Shown: one piece after another, positions 1-7,299 of the stretch
Layout of the letters: every line of letters starts with the position of its first letter
Numbering within the stretch: position 1 is the stretch's first letter
NCBI GenBank assembly: GCA_045647785.1
Contig: JAZRMU010000045.1
Location: 1 to 17,649, forward strand
Source: SIG565 sp045647785
GTDB taxonomy: Bacteria; Bacillota; Clostridia; Oscillospirales; Acutalibacteraceae
Reading direction: 5' to 3'
DNA length: 17,649 nucleotides
Notes under the pieces: model-generated
What the model saw: only the letters and a program-made list of their open reading frames with translations
What the model was told of the DNA's origin: nothing
Database searches by the model: none
Program-made: the position numbers and the translations under genes

Positions 1-192
1 GGCATAGCTGGGCAGCTAAGTGCGGATTGGATAAACGCTGAAAGCATCTAAGCGTGAAGCCAACCTCAAGATTAGATATCCCATAGTGTTAAACTAGTAA
101 GGTCCCCGGTAGACTACCGGGTTGATAGGCTGCGTGTGTAATTGTAGTGATACATTTAGCTTGGCAGTACTAATAGACCGAGGGCTTGACCT
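1..192 (+). rRNA. rrl: 23S ribosomal RNA, 3' end (partial)
   Basis: The first ~190 bases match the conserved 3' terminus (domain VI) of bacterial 23S rRNA. Visible landmarks are the stretch around 27-65 (GGATAAACGCTGAAAGCATC, followed by the TAAGCGTGAAGCC type sequence) and the terminal TAATAGACCGAGGGCTTGACC around 170-190. The gene begins upstream of the window, so only the last part of the molecule is seen. The exact mature 3' end is estimated from the usual ending; it could differ by a few bases. Confidence 0.95.
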
Positions 193-256
193 ACTTTTGA
201 TTCTCTGGCACTTCCTTTGTTCAGTTTTTTGGGTGCGATACCACCTTTAATAATTT
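193..256 (+). other. 23S trailer without a 5S rRNA gene
   Basis: In most Clostridia a ~117-base 5S gene follows 23S in this position. Here only about 64 bases separate the 23S end from a terminator, and I see no 5S landmarks in them. The TTTGTTCAGTTTT segment looks like the ordinary trailer seen after 23S genes in Firmicutes. The 5S gene must be elsewhere in the genome or in another rrn copy. Confidence 0.6.
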
Positions 257-287
257 AAGCCTTACTGTAAATCAGTAAGGCTTTTTG
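257..287 (+). terminator. Rho-independent terminator of the rRNA operon
   Basis: A perfect 11 bp stem (AAGCCTTACTG at 257-267 with CAGTAAGGCTT at 273-283) and a 5-base loop are followed by a run of five T. It ends the rRNA transcript. The convergent pgeF gene stops at 288, directly beside it, so the hairpin may also help stop minus-strand transcription. On that strand the U-tract is poor. Confidence 0.9.
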
Positions 288-1115
288 TTATTTTATCATC
301 AATATTAATCCGTTTACGCCGCGTTTGCCGCCGGTGGCTCTGTGCGAGTGGAAGAACTCGCTTTGGCAGTTGGTGCAAATATCCGTAATATCCATATTTT
401 CTCTTTTGATTCCTACACTCTCTAAAATTTGTGTGTTGGCTTCCCATAAATCGAGCATATATTTGCCGTTTTCTTTAGAAAAAAAGATTTTATTTAAATC
501 AAGATATTCCAGTTTTTTAAATTCGTTTAAAACGGGGTCGTCGACCTCGTAGCAGCATTTGCCTATAGAAGGTGCGATGGCAGCGAGAATGTTTTCAGGA
601 TCGCAGCCGTATTCATTAACCATTTTTTCAACAGTTTTTTTGCCAATTTCGGAGGCAGTGCCCCGCCAGCCCGCGTGGGCGGCTGCGATAACATTTTGAG
701 TGGGGTCAAAAAAGCCAAGCAAACAGCAGTCGGCGCTATGGGTTACAAGCGCCACACCCGCTTCGTTCGTTATCAGGGCATCGATATCGCTATAATCACG
801 CGCGCGCCAAATATTTTTGCCGCAGTCAGCTTTAGTTACTGCCAAAATATTAGTTTTATGTGTTTGGTGGCTGATTATAAGGTTATTGGCATCAATACCG
901 ATTGCATCGCAGAGCAAGCGATAGTTTTCATTAACGGTGTCGGTATTGTCTCCAACATTGAAGCTCAAATTCATAGTCGCAAAACAGCCCTTGCTCCTGC
1001 CGCCCAGCCTTGTTGAAAAACCATGCACAAGCGATGGATATTGCGCGAATTTCGGGAAGGTTAAAAATGTAATGCCTTTTTTGGTATTAATTCCGTGGAT
1101 ACTCGATTTAATCAT
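288..1115 (-). CDS. pgeF: Purine nucleoside phosphorylase of the YfiH/LACC1 (PgeF) family
   Basis: The 275-residue product belongs to the multicopper-oxidase-like YfiH/YlmD family. Members were long annotated as laccases or 'polyphenol oxidases', and are now known as cytosolic purine nucleoside phosphorylase/adenosine deaminase enzymes. The metal-site motifs are present: HQTH near residues 83-86, HSADC with Cys130, and HAGWRG with His147. The residue after ADC is Cys rather than the more usual Leu-Pro, a small deviation. I chose the ATG at 1115 because a GAGGAAAATA ribosome binding site sits just before it. It overlaps the end of rqcH by 8 bases (ATGATTAA), so translation is probably coupled. 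A longer reading to 1139 would extend further into rqcH with no gain. It is the last gene of the minus-strand block. Confidence 0.9.
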   Translation of the reverse strand: MIKSSIHGINTKKGITFLTFPKFAQYPSLVHGFSTRLGGRSKGCFATMNLSFNVGDNTDTVNENYRLLCDAIGIDANNLIISHQTHKTNILAVTKADCGKNIWRARDYSDIDALITNEAGVALVTHSADCCLLGFFDPTQNVIAAAHAGWRGTASEIGKKTVEKMVNEYGCDPENILAAIAPSIGKCCYEVDDPVLNEFKKLEYLDLNKIFFSKENGKYMLDLWEANTQILESVGIKRENMDITDICTNCQSEFFHSHRATGGKRGVNGLILMIK

Positions 1116-2754
1116 TATTTTCCTCGCTCGGTGTAACATAAACTGTGCTGTTTGTTGAATAGATTACCATTCCCGCTTTAGCACCTGCGGGCTTTTTAAC
1201 GTTTTTAATTCGTGTATAATCAACAGGCACCTGTGCTGAAGCGTGTGCTTTAGAATTTTTTGCAGCAAGCGCAGCCGCAAAAAGAATATCTTCTCGCGGA
1301 AGTTCTGCACCGCCGCACATAACTATTACATGGCTGCCTGCTATATTTTTGGTATGAAACCACATATCGTTTTTCTCTGCAATTTTTGTAGTTATCAGGT
1401 CGTTTTGCAGGTTGTTTTTACCAACTAAAACCCTATGTCCGCTAGGAGATGTAAATTCTGTGAATTTAGGCACAGGTTTTTTGGATTTTTGCTCTCGAGG
1501 TGCGCGGATATAGCCCGCCGCAGCTAATTCCTCGCGGATTTCAGCGATATCTGCTACTGATTCGGCGCGGCTTAAATTAAAGCTGACCGTTTCAAGGTAG
1601 GCAAGTTCCTTTTCATCACATTCAATAAGAGTGGTGAGTGTCTGTTCAGCAGTGTGCGCCTTTTTGTAGTCCTTGAAATATTTTGCCGCGTTTGCTTGCG
1701 GGGAGAGCGCCGGGTCAAGTGATATTTCGATTTCTCTTAAATTTTCATCATAAAAATTTTGCACCATAACACGCGTAGCGCCCGATTTTATCAAATGCAA
1801 ATTAGCCTTTAAGAGCTCACCGGAGATGCGCAGCCGCTCGCGGTCGGCGCATTTTTGAAGGTCAAGCCGTCGCAGATGCATTCTGCGGGCGATGCGTGAG
1901 GTGAGGACGGACAGCAGCTTTTCAATGTCGGAAGAGCGCTGGCGCAGATGTTGCAGTGTTGCTTTTTTTGCATAAAAAGCATCGAGCAGTTCGCTGAAGG
2001 AGGGGAATTCCTCTGTCGGGTAGCCATATTGTTTTATCGGAATATACGAAAAATCCATAGGCTCGCCGTCTGCGGTTTTCAGCATATAGGCAGAGCCTGT
2101 TTGTGCCGCTTTAATAACGCTGTCGAGATCAGCATAGCCACCCGTTATTTCGCGGCATATAAGCGGAGAAAATCCTGCCACCGTGGATAAAAGTCCTCGC
2201 TCGGAGGTGTCGCTCATAAGAATGGCGGAAATGTTCTCGGGAGTGGGGGATAGTTTATTTTGCTTATCAGGATAGAGATAAGTAGCACCCGGCTGCAGGA
2301 GTCTGCCGCCCGATTCAAAGCCCCCGCGCTTGAGTGCATCTATAATTTTTCCATCCTCATTCACCAAAACAACATTTGGTGAGGCGGAAATAAGCTCTAT
2401 AATAAGTCGCGGGGTTATAATATCGCCCATTTCGTTAAGGGATGAAAAGCTAATTTCAACAAGTCTTTCAAAATCGGGCTGGGTAATGTTTAAAATCCTG
2501 CCCGCCCCAACATATTTTCGAAGCAGCATACAGAACATTGGCGGCTTATCGGGATTATCGTGCTTAATAGTGCTGAAATGAATCCGTTGCTGACCTTGTC
2601 TTGTGCTGATTAGAAGGCGCTTATTAAAGCCCGGTTTGCGCAGCATTAATACCAGCTCATCGGCTGATGGCTGGTGGATTTTATCGATGTGTGCGCCTAT
2701 TGCGTCGTTTAGCTCGGCAACGAGATTTTTAATAAAAACGCCATCTAGTGCCAT
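1108..2754 (-). CDS. rqcH: NFACT-family ribosome quality control protein RqcH (FbpA-like)
   Basis: This 548-residue protein is an NFACT family member, often annotated as fibronectin-binding protein. Characterised bacterial RqcH binds stalled 50S subunits carrying peptidyl-tRNA and adds C-terminal alanine tails that mark the peptide for proteolysis. The domain order fits: NFACT-N from the Met-Ala-Leu-Asp-Gly start to about 250, a helical/coiled-coil middle to about 425, and an NFACT-R (DUF814) domain from about 442 with DMWFHTKNIAGSHV near 463-476. The acidic-Arg pair needed in RqcH appears as Glu96-Arg97 where B. subtilis has Asp-Arg. The ATG at 2754 is preceded by GGAGG and shares its A with the trmK stop (TAATG). 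Length is slightly short for the family (about 570-590). Confidence 0.92.
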   Translation of the reverse strand: MALDGVFIKNLVAELNDAIGAHIDKIHQPSADELVLMLRKPGFNKRLLISTRQGQQRIHFSTIKHDNPDKPPMFCMLLRKYVGAGRILNITQPDFERLVEISFSSLNEMGDIITPRLIIELISASPNVVLVNEDGKIIDALKRGGFESGGRLLQPGATYLYPDKQNKLSPTPENISAILMSDTSERGLLSTVAGFSPLICREITGGYADLDSVIKAAQTGSAYMLKTADGEPMDFSYIPIKQYGYPTEEFPSFSELLDAFYAKKATLQHLRQRSSDIEKLLSVLTSRIARRMHLRRLDLQKCADRERLRISGELLKANLHLIKSGATRVMVQNFYDENLREIEISLDPALSPQANAAKYFKDYKKAHTAEQTLTTLIECDEKELAYLETVSFNLSRAESVADIAEIREELAAAGYIRAPREQKSKKPVPKFTEFTSPSGHRVLVGKNNLQNDLITTKIAEKNDMWFHTKNIAGSHVIVMCGGAELPREDILFAAALAAKNSKAHASAQVPVDYTRIKNVKKPAGAKAGMVIYSTNSTVYVTPSEENND

Positions 2755-3434
2755 TAGTTTCCTCCGAGTAAAAGAGTTAGTTTTTCTATAATTTGTGTGA
2801 AATATTGCCAATCGGCATTCTTTTCGGGAATATTTTTAATATCTGCTGCCAATCGGCTGATTCTGGAAAGCTGCTTTTCAATATAAAGTCTGCTTTCCTC
2901 AATTTCCGGTGTTAATTCGCCTATATAAAGCTTTTCGGGCGCAAGAGGAATATTTTTACCCGAAAAGATTGCAGTCATAATGCTATAAAGCTTGCCGTTT
3001 TCGCTGCAGGCGGTTTCGGCTTTTACCGAAAAGCCGTTATTAAATAAAAACTCGCGCAGCTTTTCGGGTGAGGTGGTGGGTTGCAGGATGAGGGTATAGC
3101 GGGAGCTTTTAATCCACTTGCAGCGGTCAAGTATTCCCGAAATAACCTCGCCGCCCATACCCGCAATAATCGCACAGTCAATTTCACTTGGATTAATAGC
3201 GGCAAAGCCGTCGGATAATCGGAGGTCGATTCCGTTTATCGCGGCGGCTTTAATATTCTTTCTTGCAACCTCTAAAGGTCTTTCACCGATATCACAAGCA
3301 ATAGCGTGATTTATGAGCTTATTGCCTAAAAGATAAATAGGCAAATAAGCGTGGTCGGTGCCAATATCGACAATGCGAGCATTTATTGGTATAGCGGCGG
3401 CTATGCGGGACAGTCGCTGACTTAAAGCTTTCAT
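2754..3434 (-). CDS. trmK: tRNA (adenine(22)-N1)-methyltransferase TrmK
   Basis: The 226-residue protein is a class I SAM-dependent methyltransferase of the TrmK (YqfN/COG2384) family, which methylates N1 of adenosine 22 in the D-loop region of tRNA. Motif I is VDIGTDHAYLP at about 22-32. The acidic end of strand 2 is in ACDIG near Asp48. IAGMGG (about 90-95) and LQPT (117-120) are typical TrmK signatures. The start at 3434 shares its A with the stop of the upstream gene (TAATG), and I see no clear Shine-Dalgarno before it. Translation is therefore probably coupled to the DUF1858 gene. The 3' end overlaps rqcH in the same way. Confidence 0.93.
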   Translation of the reverse strand: MKALSQRLSRIAAAIPINARIVDIGTDHAYLPIYLLGNKLINHAIACDIGERPLEVARKNIKAAAINGIDLRLSDGFAAINPSEIDCAIIAGMGGEVISGILDRCKWIKSSRYTLILQPTTSPEKLREFLFNNGFSVKAETACSENGKLYSIMTAIFSGKNIPLAPEKLYIGELTPEIEESRLYIEKQLSRISRLAADIKNIPEKNADWQYFTQIIEKLTLLLGGN

Positions 3435-3634
3435 TATTTGTTGCCGAAATAATCGTTTAGATTAGCTACAAGCTCATCGCAGTCTGTGCCATGAACAGCG
3501 CATGCTTGCTCTATGGTTTCGCCTCTGGCCGAGGGGCAACCGAGGCAATGCATACCAATTTCGAAAAAGTATTTTGCAGCGCCTGTGTCCATATCAAGAA
3601 CATCGCCAATGCACATATCTTTTGTAATTTCCAT
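3434..3634 (-). CDS. DUF1858 domain protein (small, CxxC)
   Basis: This 66-residue protein matches the DUF1858 fold, a small helical domain found alone or next to hybrid-cluster or ScdA-type iron and redox proteins. The diagnostic pieces are an N-terminal 'I-T-K-D-M-x-I-G-D-V-L' segment and a HCLGCPSA motif with Cys30 and Cys33, followed by a helix with GETIEQACAVHG. The two cysteines suggest a redox or metal role, but the molecular function of stand-alone copies is unknown. A clear AAGGAG site precedes the ATG. It lies 15 bases downstream of the YhaM-like gene and overlaps trmK by one base, so it is firmly within the operon. Confidence 0.88.
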   Translation of the reverse strand: MEITKDMCIGDVLDMDTGAAKYFFEIGMHCLGCPSARGETIEQACAVHGTDCDELVANLNDYFGNK

Positions 3635-3649
3635 TTTTATTTCTCCTTT

Positions 3650-4621
3650 TTATAATATGTTGATTTTTTTATTTATATCAGTTCTTGCGTGATTAAACAG
3701 CTTGCGGTTATCGAGTGCCCAAAGCTTTCCGGTGAATTCGCCCTCTGCGGTGGACTCCAGTGCCGCTCGCATCTCATAAATTCTCGCATCCATAAGGTCG
3801 AGCTCGGATAAAAGCTCCGCCTCGACAAACATTGGTCTCACTGCAGCGCCGAATTCGGGCTCGCCGTGATGCGATAAAATCATATGCTCGAGCAAGAGAG
3901 AGGTTTCAGCGGGAATTTCGAGCTTTTCGGCCGCTTTTCGCACCGCCATAGCACCGTCCGCCAAATGACCTATAAGGTTTCCGCGCACGCTGTATCCGGT
4001 GGCAACACCTGCGCTACTCACTTCAAATTCGGCTAATTTTGCAATATCGTGCAAAATAACACCCGAAAGCAGCAGCTCGCGGTCGATGAAGGGATAAATA
4101 TCGCAAACCGACTCGGCAAGGCGCACGATTGAGAGTGTATGCATAAGCAATCCGCCGCGTACCGCGTGATGCAATTTAAATGCCGCGGGCCAGTAAAGCA
4201 GCGCCAGACGGTTTTCCTCTAAAATATAGGTAACAAGGCGACGAAGCGATTCATCCTCAAAGCTGCTTGCAAGCGAGTAAATGGCATTATACATATCATT
4301 ACCCTCAAAATCCGCACTTGGAACAAAGGCGGAGGGGTTGATGTTATCGCTGTCGTTGGATTTGCGAATGCGCTCGATTTTCAGTTGGTCGTTACCGGCA
4401 TAAACCGAAATAGTGCCGCGAACCTTAACTATATCGCCTGCGGTGTATTCGCCAAAGGCTGCCTCGCTATAGCTCCAGATTTTGGCATTGATTTCGCCTG
4501 TGCTGTCGGTAAGGGTCATATCAAGATATCGGTCGCCTTTTGATGAGGTTTTAATGTCAGCGGTTTTAACAAGGCAAAAGCCCTCTACCATACCGCGCGA
4601 ATCAGGCGCAGAAAAGTTCAT
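3650..4621 (-). CDS. YhaM-type 3'-5' exoribonuclease (OB fold plus HD domain)
   Basis: The 323-residue protein has an N-terminal OB-fold (about 10-88, with DRYLDMTLTDSTGEINAKIW) and a C-terminal HD phosphohydrolase domain. HD metal ligands are visible as His161 in GGLLMHTLS and His191-Asp192 in GVILHDIAK. Further histidines at 219 (GHL) and 251-252 (SHHG) and Asp275/278 (ELDLMDA) complete the site. This arrangement is that of YhaM/CvfA-like CMP-binding-factor nucleases, which trim 3' ends of RNA and single-stranded DNA. The ATG at 4621 follows GGGAG by 7 bases. A possible promoter lies just upstream (4650-4678), so the gene may be transcribed independently of the genes before it. Within the block it fits the RNA-metabolism theme of trmK and rqcH. 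Confidence 0.9.
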   Translation of the reverse strand: MNFSAPDSRGMVEGFCLVKTADIKTSSKGDRYLDMTLTDSTGEINAKIWSYSEAAFGEYTAGDIVKVRGTISVYAGNDQLKIERIRKSNDSDNINPSAFVPSADFEGNDMYNAIYSLASSFEDESLRRLVTYILEENRLALLYWPAAFKLHHAVRGGLLMHTLSIVRLAESVCDIYPFIDRELLLSGVILHDIAKLAEFEVSSAGVATGYSVRGNLIGHLADGAMAVRKAAEKLEIPAETSLLLEHMILSHHGEPEFGAAVRPMFVEAELLSELDLMDARIYEMRAALESTAEGEFTGKLWALDNRKLFNHARTDINKKINIL

Positions 4622-4649
4622 AAAATCACTCCCTAATTATTATAAATAA

Positions 4650-4678
4650 ATTTTACTGTATTTTACATTTATATGCAA
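4650..4678 (-). promoter_or_regulatory. Possible sigma-70-type promoter for the YhaM-like gene
   Basis: On the minus strand a TTGCAT box (4673-4678) and a TAAAAT box (4650-4655) are separated by 17 bases. They lie 28 bases before the start codon. The surrounding sequence is very AT-rich, so chance matches are easy; this is a moderate candidate. Confidence 0.45.
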
Positions 4679-4686
4679 ATTAATAT

Positions 4687-4827
4687 TTAACTAAATGAAA
4701 TTTTCATTATATACTCCGCTTTCGTGCCCGAGGAAAGCTTGTCTCCGATGCAGCCGATAGTGCAAAGATTGCAGTATCGGCTGCCCGACACAAGGTTTTC
4801 AATGAGTTTTTCGCTATCATTTTTCAT
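4687..4827 (-). CDS. Putative 46-residue cysteine-containing small protein
   Basis: An open frame of 46 codons lies between the sulfatase gene and the YhaM-like gene, with 38 and 65 bases of flank. The N-terminal half is hydrophilic and helical (MKNDSEKLIENLVSGS). It is followed by YCNLCTIGCIGDKLSSG, a CxxC-x3-C arrangement that could bind metal or be redox active. The C-terminus is short and unremarkable. A GAAGTG sequence about 5 bases before the ATG is a weak ribosome binding site. I do not recognise the family. The Cys cluster is encoded on a 35-base palindrome (4750-4784), so the region could instead be a structured RNA or regulatory element with a chance open frame. Confidence 0.45.
   Translation of the reverse strand: MKNDSEKLIENLVSGSRYCNLCTIGCIGDKLSSGTKAEYIMKISFS
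4750..4784. repeat. Strong palindrome/hairpin inside the Cys-rich mini-ORF
   Basis: GCAGCCGATA (4750-4759) pairs perfectly with TATCGGCTGC (4775-4784). After a single G/G mismatch, TGCAA (4761-4765) pairs with TTGCA (4769-4773) around a 3-base loop. No T-run follows on either strand, so this is not a standard terminator. It could be an RNA hairpin or a dyad protein-binding site. Confidence 0.8.
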
Positions 4828-4865
4828 ATAATCACTTCAAAAGGAGTATTAACGAAAAGGTTGGT

Positions 4866-6371
4866 TTAATAGAATTTTTTGAAATAGTGTGAGCTTTTGG
4901 CAAGCTCTGCATCCAAATATTCATAGCCAAGCTGTTCTGCGAGTGTGGAGTCAGCCGAAAACATATCTGTGCCAAGCCCCAGTCTGCTGCTGTTCCACTT
5001 TATTCCCAAAGCCGAAAGGGTGGTGGGGAATATATCGAGGCTTGTGAAGATTCGGTTTGCGGTAGAGACAGGAGCTGCCTGTGAATTTATAAAGCAGTTA
5101 TAAATAGTGCGGTCGAAATAATCGACATTTTCCACCATATCGGTATCCATTCTTGGGTGGTCGCCGGTTATTATAATAACCGTATCCTTAAAGAATTCCT
5201 GCTCTCGGCACCAGTCAATAAAGCTACCGAGCTGCCTATCGGCGCAGCGCACAACATTTTCGGTTTGCGTTGCAAATTCGTCGGTACATTCGGAACACAG
5301 ATAACCCGAGACATGGTGAGTATCAACCGTCAGCATAGTGAGGTTAAAGGGCTTGTCCTCCTTGCTTAAGCGGGTGAGCTCATCCTTTGCAATTTGATAG
5401 AGGTATTTATCTTCATATCCCCAAAATTCAAAATAATCCTCGGGGATATAGCCCTTTTCTCGGGCTGTGAACAGGTCGAAAATCTCGTAATTTCCGTGTT
5501 GTTTAAAATAACAATCTCTGCCCGCAAAGCTAGCGTCCGAGCCGCAAAGAAACTCTTGATTATACCCTAAATCGTAGAGTATATCGCCGAGTGTGGTGAG
5601 ACCCGAGGCAAAAAACTCGCGACTGCTCATATCGTTATATCCAACGGGAAAAGCAAAAGGTACACCTGAAGTCATGGACAGCAGTGCTCCCATAGTAAAG
5701 CCTGTTTTTATGGTGTTGTGGAAGCCGCCGAGAAGATTGGAATTGGAAAATGAAACATTATCCTTTGCAAGCTGCGATAAATACGGAATATAGTTTGTGT
5801 TCTGTTTTCCGCCATCCTCGGTGGAGGCATAGGTTGTTTCCAGACTTTCAAGATAGATGTATAGGAGATTTTTATATTCGCCGTCCTTGTTTTGCAGGGT
5901 GAAATCTATTGAATCGGGGGACACATAGTAATCGTCATAAATAGTAGTATGATTTACCTGATTTTCTATATAGTACACAAGGTTATAGATGTTATTTACA
6001 TACATAAGTGAACTGAAAATTGAAAGCACTGAAATAATAACTAATGCGTGGCGCAAAAGCTTTCGCACATCGGTCTTGAAGGAGCGCTTTTTGAGTTGCA
6101 CAATAAGCTTGACCGAGACGCCGAGGCGCACATCTATAATGGCAACAACCGTATATGCGGCTATTAGTGCAATAATCCTTGGCAAGCAAAACGAAAAGGC
6201 AGCTGCCGCAACATTACCGTCGGCGCCCTTGAGGGGTGAGGTAATGGTGAAAATAATTTCATCAAGACCTACACCAAAGGTTTCAGATGACCAAAGACAT
6301 ACTATGTATATAGCAAAGGCTATAGTAAAGCAAATCCCGCTTAAAACATGCAATAAAATTCGTTTTTTCAT
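4866..6371 (-). CDS. LTA synthase / MdoB-type phosphoglycerol transferase (membrane sulfatase family)
   Basis: The 501-residue protein has about three N-terminal membrane segments (roughly 5-27, 55-80 and 108-126) and then a large extracellular alkaline-phosphatase-superfamily domain. Likely metal and catalytic residues are Glu175 in IYLESLETTY, a threonine in TIKTGFTMGA (T223 or T226), Asp279 in GSDASF, His352 in TVDTHHVSG, and Asp404-His405 in TGDHPRMDT. The family moves glycerol phosphate from phosphatidylglycerol onto glycans or lipoteichoic acid outside the membrane. The motif spacing looks closer to MdoB/OpgB than to S. aureus LtaS. The ATG at 6371 is chosen because AAAGGA precedes it and it sits one base after the stop of the small membrane gene. 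A reading from 6410 would overlap that gene and lack a signal. Confidence 0.88.
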   Translation of the reverse strand: MKKRILLHVLSGICFTIAFAIYIVCLWSSETFGVGLDEIIFTITSPLKGADGNVAAAAFSFCLPRIIALIAAYTVVAIIDVRLGVSVKLIVQLKKRSFKTDVRKLLRHALVIISVLSIFSSLMYVNNIYNLVYYIENQVNHTTIYDDYYVSPDSIDFTLQNKDGEYKNLLYIYLESLETTYASTEDGGKQNTNYIPYLSQLAKDNVSFSNSNLLGGFHNTIKTGFTMGALLSMTSGVPFAFPVGYNDMSSREFFASGLTTLGDILYDLGYNQEFLCGSDASFAGRDCYFKQHGNYEIFDLFTAREKGYIPEDYFEFWGYEDKYLYQIAKDELTRLSKEDKPFNLTMLTVDTHHVSGYLCSECTDEFATQTENVVRCADRQLGSFIDWCREQEFFKDTVIIITGDHPRMDTDMVENVDYFDRTIYNCFINSQAAPVSTANRIFTSLDIFPTTLSALGIKWNSSRLGLGTDMFSADSTLAEQLGYEYLDAELAKSSHYFKKFY

Positions 6372-6372
6372 G

Positions 6373-6657
6373 CTAATCCTTTTTAATATCGAATTTAATT
6401 TTATCGGCAATAAAAGGCAAAATTACGGAAACTGCAAGCGCAATTACAGAATGGTAGGCCGAGCTTTCGGGTATGGGCTCCATAGAAAAAATAAAACGAG
6501 CCGCAAAAATAATAAGCTTGGTTATAACCGCAACGAGCGCACAGGTAATCATATAAGCTGCCGCTGTATTAAGGTTGGGTTTCAGTTCAATGGATTTGAG
6601 TTTATTAAAAATACAAAGTGCAATAACGGGAATGAAAAAAAGATTTATAACAGTCAT
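6373..6657 (-). CDS. Small membrane protein preceding the LTA-synthase-like gene
   Basis: The 94-residue protein is almost wholly hydrophobic, with three likely transmembrane helices (about 3-17, 32-55 and 66-84) and a short basic/acidic tail. AAGGAG lies 7 bases before the ATG. It ends one base before the sulfatase start, so the two are surely co-translated. I do not recognise a named family. LtaS-type enzymes normally have about five N-terminal membrane helices, while the downstream protein shows about three. This gene could therefore be the detached first part of that membrane domain or a dedicated partner subunit; this is inference. Confidence 0.75.
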   Translation of the reverse strand: MTVINLFFIPVIALCIFNKLKSIELKPNLNTAAAYMITCALVAVITKLIIFAARFIFSMEPIPESSAYHSVIALAVSVILPFIADKIKFDIKKD

Positions 6658-6695
6658 AATTTACTCCTTACACCGTGCGATTATATATTTATTAT

Positions 6696-6724
6696 ATTAT
6701 AACATAAGATTTATAATAAATCAA
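6696..6724 (-). promoter_or_regulatory. Promoter of the membrane protein/sulfatase operon
   Basis: On the minus strand TTGATT (6719-6724) and a perfect TATAAT (6696-6701) are spaced by 17 bases, about 40 bases before the start of the 94-residue gene. This is the most likely start of the long minus-strand transcript reaching pgeF, since I see no terminator between the genes. Confidence 0.8.
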
Positions 6725-6751
6725 TATTTGTAACATATTGCCGAAAAAGGA

Positions 6752-6902
6752 AAGCGGTGCTATAGGGGTTGTGCCCATAAGGAAAGTAAAAAGGATGTGT
6801 AGAATTTTTCTACACATCCTTTTGTCGTAAACTTTAATAAGCGGGGGAAATGCATATCACTCTTTCCCGCCTGTTAGGATAACCTAAAACCCTTTATACC
6901 GT
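6752..6902 (-). repeat. Structured repeat element, copy A (attenuator-like)
   Basis: This ~150 bp element aligns over its full length with copy B at 8183-8334. It contains a perfect 16 bp hairpin with a 3-base loop (6789-6804 with 6808-6823) that is followed by T4-5 on both strands. It also contains an imperfect hairpin at 6835-6876. Conserved unpaired blocks are CCCATAAGGA near 6773-6782 and GTTAGGATAACCTAAAACCC near 6873-6892. Read on the minus strand the order is: conserved block, imperfect hairpin covering a short ORF start, terminator hairpin, conserved block. That is the layout of a leader-peptide attenuator. A 31-codon minus-strand frame (6855-6760) begins MHFPRLLKF. The element sits just after the TipAS gene and before the promoter at 6696-6724. 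Confidence 0.7.
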
Positions 6903-6903
6903 T

Positions 6904-7299
6904 TTATTTGTTGCAATAAACCATCACTGCTTCCAGGATAAACTCTGCTGTACCATCCGCATGCTTGTCAATGTTGTTCTTGAAGCGTTCATCCGCAACA
7001 TACATCTTACCGAGACCCGCTAAAATCTCGTTTGTACAGAGATAGTAATTTTCGGTGATATGGTGCTGAAGCATTTTAACAAGGTTTTGTGCGCAATGCG
7101 AATCAGGCTTTTCACCCTTTTTCATACATACTGCAAATTCTGCAAGAATATTATTCATTCCTTCAGCAAGACTATTCCACTTCTCTTTTGAATAATGCTT
7201 CGTTTTTTCTGCATGTTCATTGTACGCAGGAGTTTGTCCCCATTTTTCTTGGACTTCAACCTTGTATTTATCAAATTCGCTGTTGTCAAATGCTTTCAT
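6904..7299 (-). CDS. Stand-alone TipAS-like drug-binding domain (MerR part missing)
   Basis: The 131-residue product is the TipAS antibiotic-recognition domain, an all-helical fold that binds thiopeptides and other drugs in TipAL-type MerR regulators. Characteristic features are a FDKYKVEVQEKWG-x-TPAYNEHAEKT segment and the helix from about 58 (AEFAVCMKKGEKPDS). A C-terminal helix carries YVADERFKNNIDKH and AEFILEAVMVYC. I chose ATG 7299 because AAAGGGG lies 8 bases upstream. The same frame stays open back to a TTG at 7422. The extra residues (LLTFKKERLERLICAID) look like the linker helix of a full-length MerR-TipA protein, but no DNA-binding domain precedes them. The K+ channel gene occupies that place and overlaps the frame by 23 bases. 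Without an HTH it cannot act as a classic activator; drug sequestration is possible. It could also be a decaying remnant. Confidence 0.75.
   Translation of the reverse strand: MKAFDNSEFDKYKVEVQEKWGQTPAYNEHAEKTKHYSKEKWNSLAEGMNNILAEFAVCMKKGEKPDSHCAQNLVKMLQHHITENYYLCTNEILAGLGKMYVADERFKNNIDKHADGTAEFILEAVMVYCNK

Noticed and set aside
232..256. A degenerate 5S rRNA start (GGGTGCGATACCACC)
   Set aside because: The resemblance covers only about 12 bases and none of the downstream 5S helices follow before the terminator.
5989..6702. A 237-codon plus-strand frame over the sulfatase and small membrane protein genes
   Set aside because: It is fully antisense to two convincing genes, lacks a ribosome binding site and has no recognisable motif; its composition is a mirror of the real coding strand.
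6752..6902. A MITE with terminal inverted repeats (CGGT..TATAGGGGTT and the complement of AACCCTTTATACCG)
   Set aside because: The terminal pairing is visible only in copy A; copy B does not keep it, and no target-site duplication is seen.
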